A DNA stretch of 64,000 bases, taken from contig NC_059549.1 in NCBI RefSeq assembly GCF_905220415.1, positions 9,238,001 to 9,302,000 of the forward strand, in the 5' to 3' direction. The notes under the pieces were generated by a model. It was not told where the DNA came from and ran no database searches. It worked only from the letters and a program-made list of their open reading frames with translations. Shown here one piece after another: positions 38,177 to 51,700 of the stretch; position 1 is the stretch's first letter; each line of letters starts with the position of its first letter. Position numbers and translations under genes: made by a program. The stretch comes from Colias croceus (Eukaryota; Arthropoda; Insecta; Lepidoptera; Pieridae).

Positions 38177-38760
38177 GGCCCTTCTCCCATTACGATACGC
38201 ATAGGCGATTCAAGTATCCTGCAAGTCTCGGAGACTAGTCGCCGCGGAGTATCTCACATACATTTTTATGTAGGCTCGCACACTACGCTACTGGTATCCT
38301 ACACGTCCGCGACTAGTATAGCACTACTCACCGTGTCGGTCGCTTTTGCATCGCGGCTCGACTCTCGCGCGTATCTTTTCGTTAGAAAGATAAAAATATC
38401 TAATCATCATGTTGTAGTTCTCGTTCGGCTACAAAAACTCTACAATTTATGTTTCTTTCAATATATGGATGAATCCAGTACTTCTTACTCTTACGTTGGC
38501 GTCTTCTATTTCTATAAAAAAGAAAAACTGCAAGAGATTCTTCGTCACTGGAATTGCTGATTGCTCGACATAACGACGTAACTGTTGTTGCAATAAATAA
38601 ATGAATTATTATTATTATAACGTCGGTCCACAAAAACGAGGCACAATAATGATGAATTTAGTCGCATAATATGCGAGCATCGGGTAGCCAGCAAATATCT
38701 AAGTAGTATTCTACGCGAGTATCGTATTCTAGAAGTATCGTACCTAATGGCAGAAGGGCC
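38177..38760. mobile_element. PIF/Harbinger-like element with decayed transposase
   Basis: 584 bp flanked by TTA on both sides (38174-38176, 38761-38763), the target-duplication type of PIF/Harbinger. Ends ggcccttctcccattacgat and the complement of ggtacctaatggcagaagggcc form imperfect inverted repeats. Inside, the minus strand encodes a fragment resembling the start of Harbinger transposase (see 38400-38600). Confidence 0.75.
38400..38600 (-). pseudogene. Harbinger transposase N-terminal remnant
   Basis: Minus-strand frame with RRQRKSKKYWIHPYIERN followed by FVAERELQHDD. HARBI1-type transposases typically begin with an 'RRYWVHP...E' motif and an 'EL..D' segment, so this looks like their N-terminus. 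The catalytic DDE region is missing, and the frame is open for only 77 codons. A match from motif memory, not a search. Confidence 0.55.
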
Positions 38761-39364
38761 TTAGTAACGTTATATTCAAAATTGATCTTAATCAATATCC
38801 CAATATCTCTGCTATCCCATAGAAAAGATCTATAATTATTATATTCATAGAGTCTGTATATTTTTATCTATTTAATCACCCATAAATCATCAGTGTAACG
38901 ATCAGGCCCAGAGTCCTATGGGAGTTTGCCATTCTCCTTTACGAGTAACTATGTCAGATCCAATTTACCAGTGTAAAATTCTTGCATTTTGATTGCACTG
39001 CCTTCATTTGTAAATAATTAACTTCACAAATTGCAACGAACACGAATACAATTAATACTTTTTTCCGATTGTATAGGTTATCTCAAATTGATGTGGACCC
39101 AGACAACAGATGTTTTAGCCTAATTACAATATTTTTATATGCGTAAAAAACAGTGGTTTTAGCCTACTTACAAATTTTTATTTTTGTAAAATTTTATGTT
39201 TGTGATAAAAGTACGACCTAACCAGTGTGGCCTCTTGTTTATTCATTAAAGTACACCATTACAAATTACGCAAATCAATCAGTATATATCGATATGGCTG
39301 CAAATTGTGTAACAATTGACAACTTGATTTTACCCATAATAAAATCGACATTTTATCCTTTCAG

Positions 39365-39763
39365 ATCTCGCGGCGTTACGGCAACTGCTGGAGAGCGAAA
39401 CCGGAGGCACAACTTGTCCGAGCTGTAACATGCCCTTTGATAAGGGCAAAAAGAGAAAGTTGATTGACACTTGCGGACATGAGCGGTGCTACGCTTGCAT
39501 GTTTAGGAACGAATCTTGTCCTATATGTGCGAGGAAGAGTCAGCGGAAAGTGATGGAGAGATACACGCCGTCGCCGCAGAGGCTGGTCGAGCCGGAGTGG
39601 CAGTCCCCCCTGCGCCTCCCCAAGCCTCCTAAGCAGAGCCTCGCCCAGAGCTGCCCCACACCACCGCACACCAGAAGAAGATTCTTCCTAAGTCCAAAGT
39701 CCTTGCGCAGCCCGTTCGCGCAACGCACGAGGCATTCACACGAAAATCACGTGCCTTTATCAG
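39365..39763 (+). CDS. rols: rols exon with RING finger
   Basis: Coding exon after a tttcag acceptor. It begins with two bases that complete a split codon and ends with one leftover base before gtaaatg. The eight zinc ligands of a C3HC4 RING are visible as CPSC, CGHERCYAC and CPIC (visible residues 18-55). A basic, Pro-rich tail follows. RING fingers usually confer E3 ubiquitin ligase activity or protein binding; Drosophila Rols7 carries an N-terminal RING, and this supports rols rather than another ankyrin scaffold. Reading through the donor adds a short artefactual tail that ends at 39819, so that open frame should not be taken as a separate gene. The preceding exon must end with one leftover base and was not found. 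Confidence 0.85.
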
Positions 39764-42700
39764 GTAAATGTTTGTCTTATATGAAAAGCTCTCTAACAGA
39801 GAATGGAATAGTGTCTTAATAATGTAGATAAATAAATTGACCTATTTCTTAAGCTGAACAATCCGGTACAAAGCTTTCATCTCTCCGCCCATACTTATAT
39901 CCGGTTAGGAAATGATATGTCCATTCTCTGTAAGGCACAATCGTTTAGATGTTCAAGTTTGTGCGTCAAGGATTCCACCGCATTGTAAATAATGGTGAGT
40001 GACAGCGCGACGCCCACGCGACGCCGCCGGATGTACGTAGGTTCGTAAAGGACCGGTTGCTAGTATTTATTAACAGGTCGAACTTTTGCAACACTGCCCG
40101 CGCAGACTGCTAGCCGACGAATAATCTCGGCATCTGTTACATTTTCTAATTCCATTAATTACATCATGAGCGAAATATATAGCGGCCAGATCGCAGCTGC
40201 GGGGCCTATTTGTTAGCGACACTTCGTTTGTATTTAATCAGCCGTTTACATTTCTATCTGTAAATGTTAGTAATGTCCCGTGAGATTTGCCGTTTTGAGT
40301 GATTGCAGTCATTTTATATTGACACGAGCTCAAACGCTCTCGATAAGTCAAAAGATAATTTACGGTTGTGAAACCCTGGCGCGACAGCTGTTAACTATCT
40401 CGTTGCAATATATTTCGCACTGGAAGAGTTGGGCACTGAGGAGTTTAACGTTTTAACAGGGCTGCCAGAGGAAGGTCCGAGGAGCGCGGCGTGGCCGAGC
40501 CTCGTGTTCAATAAAATAAGATCTCTGTGGTCCGCACACTCGTCCGTGCCGCAGGGACTGAATCAATTGACAGGCACGAAACGATTATTACGTCCGAAGA
40601 ATGTCGATCGAATTGATAAACATGATTCATATCACCATAAAATAAAACTTGACCCGAATCTTTCAAAACTTATATTTTAATTTTTAACATCAATAACAGT
40701 TTTATTAACTCGTGATTCGGTCGGTTCGTTCTGTAGACGACTCGATTGAATGTTAAAATGGATTGGTTTCGTAAAATCGATTCTTTATAGTTTCTGATAA
40801 ACAAATAAGTGATTCGATCCACATTCCTAAGCCGAAGCGGCACAATTTTTGCACACCTTATTGCCTGTTCGGAGTCGCTCCATTTTATTTGATGCACAGC
40901 TTTTTATAGACCGGTTTATATTTCGGTTGTTTTTGTTTTTGTGTTCCGCAGCTTGAGTTGATTCATTCGTCATTTGTTTGTAACAATAACATCACTGTAT
41001 AATACAATGGTAACTGTCATTTACATATCGAGCGAGAAATTAAGCAAATACTCGATATTCAACGATAATAATCTAATCGTCGATCAAATATTTTTACGTG
41101 GGAGAATTCGATCTTAAGATTATTGAGTTTCAGATAAGGATCAATTAAGTTATTGCTTTGGTTGAAAACAAACTAGATATCTTAACTACTAAATCTAACT
41201 TATCTTTTAATTTTAATATCGTTTACAATTTTCAAGATCCGTTTTACGGCTGTTGAAGTGTTAATTAAATAAATTATTAAGGCTTGAACTGAGAGATATT
41301 TCACTGAATGTTCCAGTAAATCGGTTGCAGAGAGAAAGTTCTCTAATAAAGTTGATATAGGAAAGGATGAACAAGATTTAGCATCAGTGTGTCGCTATTT
41401 AATTTTAAATTATGACTTTGTATATTATATCTTAATATTTACAACTTTTGAACTTATTAAGTCTATCATTTAAAATCCATATGTGTTGCATATAAATGGC
41501 ATATTGATATTCAGAACCACGCATCTCTTTATATGCACTGTTAGCGTGGAGGCGCTACGTTCCTATTATTACAAAGTATTTTGCATTATATGGAAATAGT
41601 GCTTTGACTGTCACTAACACAAACATAGGTATATTAACCAGAACATGAGAATTTAAGGAACCTTCTTAAAATAACATTTAAATGTATAAAGGTTTGAAAA
41701 AGTTTTCTCAAAATTAGTTCAGTATTTTAGCCAAATAGTATTCTATAGATAATATAGACATAGCAACATACACGTGTTAACAAAAAAAGCTAAGGTCAGA
41801 CAATAGTTAAGCAGCTAATAATATCTTCCGGTTGTGACCTCATTCATACATAATTAGGAAGTGGGTTTTGTAACAAAACATCGTATTAAACGTATCATAT
41901 CTATACATTTTAAATTTTAATCTTGCAACGGTAAACATGTATATATAAGCAGTATTTTAGCAATCTTGTCTTCTTAAAGGACTTTCACTTTAAAAACTTT
42001 TTAAGCCTATTATGATAAGCCCAACAGCCGTTTTGCGTTATACAAACAAATAAGGATTTAAAATTAATAAATAAAGATTATTGATACGAAATGTGTAATA
42101 ACTATAATATTTATTTAAAATGTTATAAAATAAAATGTTTATTGTACTTAAAAAAATTACTCGATTCCAAGTACAAAAAATAATAATTATTAGTAATTAT
42201 CGACTGAACATAGCGCTATCTACCAAAAAATCATGAGTCAAGTTCAACATTGATGCAACATTAGTTAAAGGATATTCAGTTTCCTTTACTACTTACTTCT
42301 AATTATTGCGGAAGCTTATTACCTACGTATCCTGCCGTTCCTGTCCCATAATATATCGATAAAATAATAACAATGAAGGCCGCAATCTACATATTTATTG
42401 CGAATATCGTGAGCTGTAGGTGGACGCTTATTCACAGATTATGTCATGAAATATAGACCAAGGTTAACGCCCGCGCTGAAAGCCTTACGAAATTTCTCTT
42501 CCATTATCACCTGATTCATATAACCCTACTCTTATATGGAATACAATAGGATGAATGGTGTTTGTGATAAATCTATACTAATATTATAAAGCTGAAGAGT
42601 TTGTTTGTTGAACGCGCTAATCTCAAAAACTACTGGTCCTATTTGAAAAATTCTTTCGGTGTTAGATAGCCCAATTATCGAGGAAGGTTATAGGCTTATA

Positions 42701-45700
42701 TATCATCACGCTAAGACCAACAGGCCACAGGGGCGAATCAAAGCGAGTAAAACCGCGGAGAACAGCTAGTTCTTAATAACTGTTGATATTTTACCTGATT
42801 TTGAGATAAAGATTTAACCATATTAAATAAACTATTTTGATCTTTAGTTTATTATACGTAGGTATATTATTATGTATATTTCTTTTTATATCTTACGAAG
42901 ACCATAAAATATAAGGAAAACTATCTAGATTTTGCAATAATACTTGTTGAGTAAATATAACCATGGTCTTTAACTAGCAGTAATATCGTCTGCTTCCTTT
43001 ATTTCATAATTTTCCTTTTTACATTTCATAATATTAATGATTTAGTACTAATAGAATGCATTAAAATAAACAATTATTTATCGAATTATACTTATAATGA
43101 AGTGTAATAAATAAATAAAAAATGTGTGTGTGTACTAGTGTACACACGTAAGAAGATGGCGCGTAACGGAAAAATGTCACGCGTAACGAAAAAATGTTAC
43201 ACAAAATTTTTTTCCAACCCCGATAAAGAAGTTTCACTTCAAATATTCCCCTGCATCAATAACTAATCTTCTCCCTTGCATAATTCTTAAAAAGTAGTTT
43301 AAAAATTAATTCAAATTTCAAAACTATTCAGTCCCCTTTTATTTAACTCATCAATCATGAGCCCTTTAAACTACCTACATTGCCTGCTCATGCTTTGTCA
43401 GTAACTAGAGGTCCAAAAACTATTCAACCACGCCCCTAAGGTCAACGTGAGACCTTTGACACTTCTACAATTATAACTTCTACTCCTTCTACTTGACAAG
43501 TGACATGACACCGTTAGCTTATAAAGTTTCTTTAGTATGTGTTTTATCTTTTAGGCGTATCTTTAAATGTAGCTGATGTTAAAGTTTAAAGATCCATCTC
43601 TTAGTGCCCTTACGCACTAGCGGTTAACCGCGGGGGCGGCTAACCGCGCGAATAGCCGCTTTCCCATTTTAATATGCAACCGCTTATGATTGTACGCACT
43701 AATCATAAAAGCGGTTACATATTAAAATGGAAAAGCGGCTAACCGCGCGGTTAGCCGCCCCCGCGGTTAACCGCTAGTGCGTAAGGGCACTTACGCTAAA
43801 TTTCCAAAAGGAAAGATTGTAATTTATGGGAAATTAGAGTGATTAATTCCAGAAAAATGCGTAAAGCTTATCATGCAGCACGCTATATGTTAAATTGCAA
43901 AGAACCTCTATGCTTACTTATATATCTACTAGCTTACCGCCCGCGACTTCGCCCGCTTTCTCTAAAACGATTTGAGATTTAAACTATCCTATCTCTCAAG
44001 TTGGATCGAACTGCACATGGTGTGCGAATTTTATTATAATCGGTTAAGTGGTTTAGGAGTCCATTCAGGACAAACATTGTGACACGAGGTTTATATATAT
44101 TAAGAATATATATACTTACTACATACTTTTATTACAAAGAGTTAGTACGTAATACTACAGTCTAACAAACCATACTAATACTGTGGTAATACCTTGTTAT
44201 AGACAATCACAGACCTACCGAGTTAGTTATAGAAAGTCTCTGAAAGTAATAAACCGTTTTATTAATTATCCTGAGTCCCTAAACGTCTTGCTGATTTATC
44301 CCATATCCCTCATCCCATATTTTAATAATTTTCAAGGCACGTGTATCCTTACCCTATTCTTCATTCGTATATACATGGATTTATTCGTGAAACACTCAGA
44401 TAAAAGTGCTTTCTTTGGTTGACAAGTGACGGCGCAGTTCAATTGACAGAAATGACAATTCGCGATAAGAGGCGCACGAGTTTATGTTATTGCTTTCGAA
44501 GTGTTTATAAAAATCTTTAAAAATGCGGTCAATGCATATTTGTATGTTTGTAGACATTTTTGTTTGCATGATTTGAAAGCAGATATAGATATTTAAAAAT
44601 TGAGATTTTGTATAAAGATCACAGAAGGTCACTGATTTTTAGAAAGAATAAACTCAAAAATTCTACCTTTCTTAAAAGATTTTCTAGAAAGCCACTTTCT
44701 TATTCAGCAAAGTAGTTGTCGCCTTTGGCTGTATTTTTACTTTTATTTTCGCCCGACCGGGGTTATGCGGTTATGAGTTAATAAGTTTTAATATTTTTTA
44801 TAATAAATGGAACTTAGCAACAACCACATTGTCTCATAACAAAAAACATACATAAATGTATAATATAAGAACAGTTTCTCATCAAACGCCGCGTAAACAA
44901 TGTAACATGACATGTAGTCACTACAGACTGTGTATGGGATGTTATCACACTCCCACGTATTCAAGCTTCGAAGCCTTTATATATTCAATGTTAAACTTTT
45001 ATATTATGTATTGAAAACTATATGAATATAATACTAAATAAAAAATAATGAAATAGAGATGAGAGTAAAAATTAAATTAGGTACCTAGTTATAATTAGCG
45101 AAAAAACTGTCCCATTTTCTGATCTATATCTTTTATTTTAGATTTTCTTACTATAATGACGTGATAGAATCTTTATCTATTTGTCTGTTTGAGACGTTTG
45201 TTTAAACTGCTGAAATAATATATTTACGAAACATACGAATACTATATGCATAATTCATCTCCTACAACATTCAGAAAGCAAACTCGCAAACAAAGTTATA
45301 TACTACTAGCGGTCAGCCCCGGCTTCACCCGTGGTGGTGGTATTTCGCAATAAAAGGTAGCCTAAGTTCTTTCTCAGGGTCTAAAAATTGTCTGTGCCAA
45401 ATTTCATCAAAATCGGTTAAGAGGTTTAAGCGGGATAGCGTAACAGACAGACAGACAGAGTTACTTTCGCATTTATAATATTAATAATATATTAGGGATT
45501 CACATAATACCAAAATCTCTACCTAAAGTCGTTCCTACATAATACTTATATACCAATCCCATCGCGTCGATCCCATATATTTAAGTATCATGTCCGCCAA
45601 GCGATTCCCACGCAATGCGCAGGTGTCGGTGACGTCACAGACGACCAGCGTTTCCTTTTCAATCTTACTTTTTACTTCAATTTGCCTTTCGACTGCATAA

Positions 45701-48700
45701 AAAGTAATTGGCAAGAACTTGGGACTCGGAAATGAGGCACATTTTGGTTTTTGGTAAATTTATGCAAAGTTATTTAAATTATTCATGTTGTTTTATATTA
45801 TCTACATAGGGACTGAATATTTTTGGTAAATGATTTGTATTTTGTAATGTTTGTACTCGAAAAAATTACTTTAAACTTTCCTTGGGTTAGTTAGTGCGTA
45901 CCTACAACAACGTTTGTTATGATATTAGATCATTATTTAAAACATTAATTTAATCGTTTGGATATACTTACTTTTATAGTAACTCCAATTAAGATGACCC
46001 TATAAAAAGAGTTGATAAGTGATAACAAAAAGCGACATTATAACAATTAATTAGTACTCTGCGAATTAGAAAACTTTAGCTTCCCATAATTATTATACAA
46101 ATACAGAAATTCCCTCACTTATTTACCTACCAAAGAAAAAGCTTTTCTAAGCTTCACTTCCTGTACATAATCCCACAGCTTAGCTGATTTAAAAATCAAA
46201 TATGAGAAAGTATAAACCTTTAGAACATCAATCATACCATATTTACGGCCGTTACGGTGGCTACACACGTAATTGAAAGCTTGTGACAAGCCTGGATGCA
46301 CAAGCATGCTTGACATGCATCACCTAACACGGGGCGTTCACGCTTACTTTTACGTGTTAAAACTCATCATTAGGTTTTTGTTTGCATGAATTTGACGGCA
46401 TGATGTGTGGTGTGAGACGGATTATTTTGTACATAATTATTTGCGTTGAAAGCATGATGTGTGATGCATGACACACTTGTTACATATAATTACAATATAT
46501 ATTTTGTTCTAGATGACGAAGGCGGTCACATAAAGCAAGGCTATGAGTCCAGACGGCAGAATGACTTGTACATGCGGCTTGGCTTGTTGCTCGGCGAGCG
46601 AAGGGGGTCCAGGAACAAATCTAGGGACAGTTGTACGTCTCTTGCGTCCCTGGATGCCCATACACTTGCCTCGCATAATACTAGTCCGGTTTGTATTCAT
46701 GTTTATTATTGTTTAATAGAGAGCACACTACAACTACACAACTTTTACAAGTACCTACAACTCAGTAGACTGGACGTAGTTTTAAATATTTAATAGAAAT
46801 TAGTGATCAATTATTATTTTATGGATACAATATTTTGTGCTTTACGATACTCACATCCACGTAGTACAATTAATGTAATTAACTATCGAAGTAATTTTAT
46901 TGTCTTCGAAGTTTATCTAATGAAGCTACAATCTTTTTCATAATGATTTACTCGACAACACAAAACTATCAAAACGTAAAAGAACCCTATAATTTTATAT
47001 TGTGGATACTATAAAGTTAAACTTACCAAGAATTTTAATTAATTTATAATAAAATTAACTTTCAGGTGTCAACCCTAACGGGGTCCTCAGAAGTGGACGC
47101 AGCCACCCCCCTCGGCAGGGACTCGCTAGGATCTCTCGCATCTATGTCCCTATCAGCTGCCAGCAATTGCTCCTCCTCTAGTCCGGGCAGTAGACGACAT
47201 TCCGTCACAAGTTAGTACCAAGATATATATAGTAACTACCTAGAATTCATTTTCTGAAAGAAACCTTTTAAGATGAAACTCACAAAGAACAGAGAAGAAT
47301 CACAGGAGAAATAAGTTAGCACAAAAGTTGTTTAAATGCAAATTTATCTACATCATAACTGAAAAATCATCTCATTACATCATATTTTACATCCAAAAAG
47401 CTTTTGAGTAAGTCAAATCGCAATATAAATAAAACCAAACAATTAAATTAAATTGTATTCATATTTTCAAATATATTGAAATGGTGACCTATCCATTAAA
47501 TATTATCAATATCATTGTTATATTGTAAATTAATCGTGTATTATTATTTATTTAATATAGCACTACAAAATGGTCGAGAGGAGCTAACACGCATGTCGTC
47601 TGGTTTCTTTAAAACCAGGAAGACTGCAGCAAGACGGTCTGCAAGAGTCAGCAGTAAAGCATCTTCTTCCTCTTCTGAACTTAAAAAAGGTAAACACGAA
47701 AATGAACACCGTATTTTATATAAATAATGGTACACAGGCAATTCTAAAATCATGGCTACTCCAATATATGCCCGAATCTAAAGCTAATTTTGAAAGGAAA
47801 AGCCTTAAATTTAATAATGATATATTCTCTTTCTCGAATAATATTAAGTTCGATCCTTGAAGACGACAAAAAGAATTGACCAGATACGACATTAATAACC
47901 ATAGGTCAGTAGGTAAACTAGAAAAAATTATATTTCGCTCTATACCTCACAAATGCACTATTATACCTATATCATAAATACACTTATTAAACCTTTTTTA
48001 AATACTTCCTAGCATTCTTAATGACATCAATTTATTACCTTCCAGTTCACCCAACCCCACAACTAACATTACGACCGTTGTTCTTCGAAGTGCCGTCTAC
48101 AGATGACACGACAGCATTCTCTGGGAGACAGTGGCTCATGAGGGACATGGAGAAAGCTCTAGAATCTAGCGCTTCAGGTAATTAAAATGATTATTTTAAT
48201 AGCGCAAACAATGGTTAAATGTAAGCCAAATCATTGATCTCTTCGTACCATCCTCTCAAATCTTTGTTTCTTTGTTTGTTTGAACGCGCTAATCTCAGGA
48301 ACTACTACTGGAACTACTAACTCCGATTTGAAAAATTATTTCGGTGTTAGATAGCCCATTTATCGAGGAAGCCTATAGGCTATATATCATCACGCTAAGA
48401 CCAACAAGAGCGGAGCAATGCGGGTGAAACCGCGGAACACAGCTAGTATTTAATATGAACATAACGATTGAGCTATTTTGGTCTTTTACAAAATCCTCTT
48501 AATCTGAAAAAGATGTTTTATTAATTGTTGCTTGGTTTTTATCAACTCACATTCTTTAATTATACATTGGGTTGAAATCCTACCGGTTGGGTCAAGCAGA
48601 AATCTCCACAAAATGGGGTCACAGCGACTTCATAACTCAGAAAGCGTAACCACTAACCAATCAAAAGACATACCTCTGAAATAAATATGGGAAAACATTA

Positions 48701-51700
48701 ACAAGGATGATTTATTCATTCAGCAATTGATTATACAGTACCTTGTAATAAAAACTGCAATAACATACTCAAATCAATGTTTATAAGGATCATCCGTTTT
48801 AAATATATTGCAGCAGTCACAATTACCGTGCTTATAACTAGATTAATTATCATACTTCTCTTCTAGAAACTATATATAACAATATTAATATTTATACATA
48901 CTCTGTTGTTCTAAGACAAGAGCCAATTTAATGTCATCTAAAACAAACTAACTCTATACATGGAATTCTCTTTTCTAGGTATACTGATCTCAGGATGTCC
49001 AGGGACCGGTAAAACAGCATTAATACTACAACTAGTTGAATACTCCTGCTTCGGTCGCAAGAGGAATTTCGAATACGAAGAATTAAGAGAACAGTCTGAT
49101 ATTAGAGAAATGCTGCCAGAAGAAATAGCCGCAGGGATGGTCACACAGCTAGCCTCGCAAGTTGTAGCTTATCATTTCTGTCAGGTGAGCTATTATGAAT
49201 CTTATTTCAATTTAAAGAAGGTTTATTTTTGCTATCAAGTTATCACTATGTTATACCATTCAATATAATATACATTGTATAGATTTTCTAATGGTACCTA
49301 ATTTATTTGTTTCAGGCTGACAACAATAGTACATGTTTAGTAGGTGAATTTGTACATTCCTTAGCGGCTCAGCTCTGTCAAGCGCCCAGACTACAAGCTT
49401 ACAGAGAACACTTACTTAGTGAAGCGCATCTTTTGGCCTGTCTCTCGTTAAAAGAATGTATCGCAGATCCAGACTTAGCTTTTGTAAGAGGAATCATTGA
49501 ACCTCTAACTTCTCTACGAAGAAATGGAAGCATAGATTCCACAAATAGCATCATCCTTGTCGATGGTTTATGTGAAGCAGAATACCATAGACCAGACCAC
49601 GGCTACACGATTGCTTCTTTCCTCTCTAGACACGTCCCTGAAATGCCTTCATGGCTCAAAATTGTGGCAACTATACGAACACAGTTTTTAGAGCTCACAA
49701 AACAATTACCGTATACCAGAATAAGTTTGGACGAATCGGATAACGTTAATAAAGATTTGCTTGAATATTTCAACGCAAGAGTTCAAGCTGCTCCAATTAT
49801 AGAGACAAATGTCAAGAGCTCGACCGGAAAATCGGAAGGAGTACATAACCCAGTTATGAAATTCGCTCAATACGTACTCCATTTGAGTCAAGGCTCCTTT
49901 TTATTCCTGAAACTCGTCCTAGATCTTTTAGAACAAAGCCATATTGTCATTAAATCGACTAACTATAAGGTCGTTCCAATATCGCTTGCCCAAATATTCC
50001 TGTTGCAGTTCAATCTGCGATTCCCCACCGTCCAGTCATTTGAAAAAGTGACCCACATTTTAAGCGTTTGCCTCGCTGCATTATATCCCTTAACATTAGT
50101 AGAAATATACTATTCCGTAAATTCCTTATTAGTCGACACGTTCCTACCCTGGGAAGAATTCTGTCACAGATTCGAAAGTCTATCCGACTTCCTCGTAAAA
50201 CGCATCGACAATACATACATGTTCTTCCATCCTTCCTTCAGGGAATGGCTTATCCGTCGAGATGACAATGAGAGCTCTAAATTCCTCTGCGACTTAAGAG
50301 CTGGACATTGCGGCATCGCCTTCCGCTTATCGCGAGTTCAAGCACCTTTAGATCCAGAAAAATCTATGGAACTCGGTCACCATATATTAAAAGCTCATAT
50401 GTACAGAAATCTTGGCCCAGCACAGTTAGGATTATGTCCTAGAGATTTGCAAGCCACGATGGTTGCATCGAGCGCTGCCAATGTTGGCGAAGCGATAGCC
50501 AATTTGAGGAATATTTATACGCCGAATGTGAAAGTTTCTAGACTAATGCTATTGGCTGGGGGTTCGCCCAATCAAATCACGGCATGTTTAGGAAATGCTC
50601 CATTGCTGTGTATGTATGCGTATCAAGGGATAATAGCAATGGTAGGATTGCTGATTGAGTTTGGAGCTGATTTAGAAATGACTAATTCTCAAGGATGCAC
50701 TGCACTGTCTTTGGCCTGTCAACGAGGACACACTGATGTTGCGAGGATGCTTATTGCTTCAGGTAAATACTCTTTTAGACACAATATTATCTTATTGGAT
50801 ATATTTCTTGCCTCATTCTACATAATACAGAAGTTTGTGTTGAATTTTTATACAATGTTATTTAATTTAATTTTGCATTAGATACAACTATCAGTTGGTC
50901 TCTAGTTAAATATAATAAATCATCGTCTAAATTGGTTGTCATCTCATGTTGTTCCAAGTTGACGACGTTATTTATTGTCACTTTCTTTCTCTCTCATGAC
51001 CATGTATTTCTTTTAGGTGCCTCCCTAAGCCACACGGACACAGCTGAACAAACGCCATTAGTGCACGCAGCGAAAAACGGTCACAGGGACACAGTGATCT
51101 ACCTCCTGGGTTGCCAGACCGGCAAGGACGATAGGAACTCGATAGAAATAGATGATAGCAACATTGAACAATTAGTGCCCGGTGCGAGACACGCGTTGAT
51201 AGCTGCCGCGCAAAACGGTCATTTGGATATCGTGGAGTATTTGCTGGACACTGCTGAGTTGATTGTAAGTGTATTTGTCATTTAATTGTGAATATAAAAA
51301 AGTAGGGTTTTTTTTATAAGGGAAAAAGATGAAAAGATCTTGATGCAAACGCAAATAAAAACATATACATAACTTCGATTATGATGATAATGATGTGCCA
51401 ATAATATATGTAGACATTATACTTTTCTGTACATGCTATTTAATGTAAAAAAAATAAAATTAAACCTCAACTCCGTTTGATTAGATAGCAAACTATCTAT
51501 CTTTCTTAAATTGTTCCAAAATTGCTCGACCACTTTTTTATTTTACCATAGATTTTTACCGAGTAACGAAGCGTAGTTATTTATGTCCTCGAATTCTGCA
51601 TACGAAACCGGGATCGCTGACTAGTTTATAGCATTTAGATCATTGCATACGAAAGTGAGATCGCTTTTCATAAAATTTCATTTTTTTTATATTTAACTAA

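Noticed and set aside
38162..38560. 132-codon plus-strand frame
   Set aside because: It covers the Harbinger-like element antisense to the transposase remnant and has no protein-like motif.
46230..46480. A further TIR element just before exon 46513
   Set aside because: Repeated words such as catgatgtgtg occur, but I could not define paired ends or a target duplication.
46461..46512. ATG at 46461 as start of the exon 46513 protein
   Set aside because: The bases 5' of the tctag acceptor are AT-rich intron; phase fits splicing from the RING exon.
48960..48978. ATG at 48960 as start of a P-loop protein
   Set aside because: It precedes the acceptor; upstream exons encode the conserved TANC segment that leads into the P-loop.
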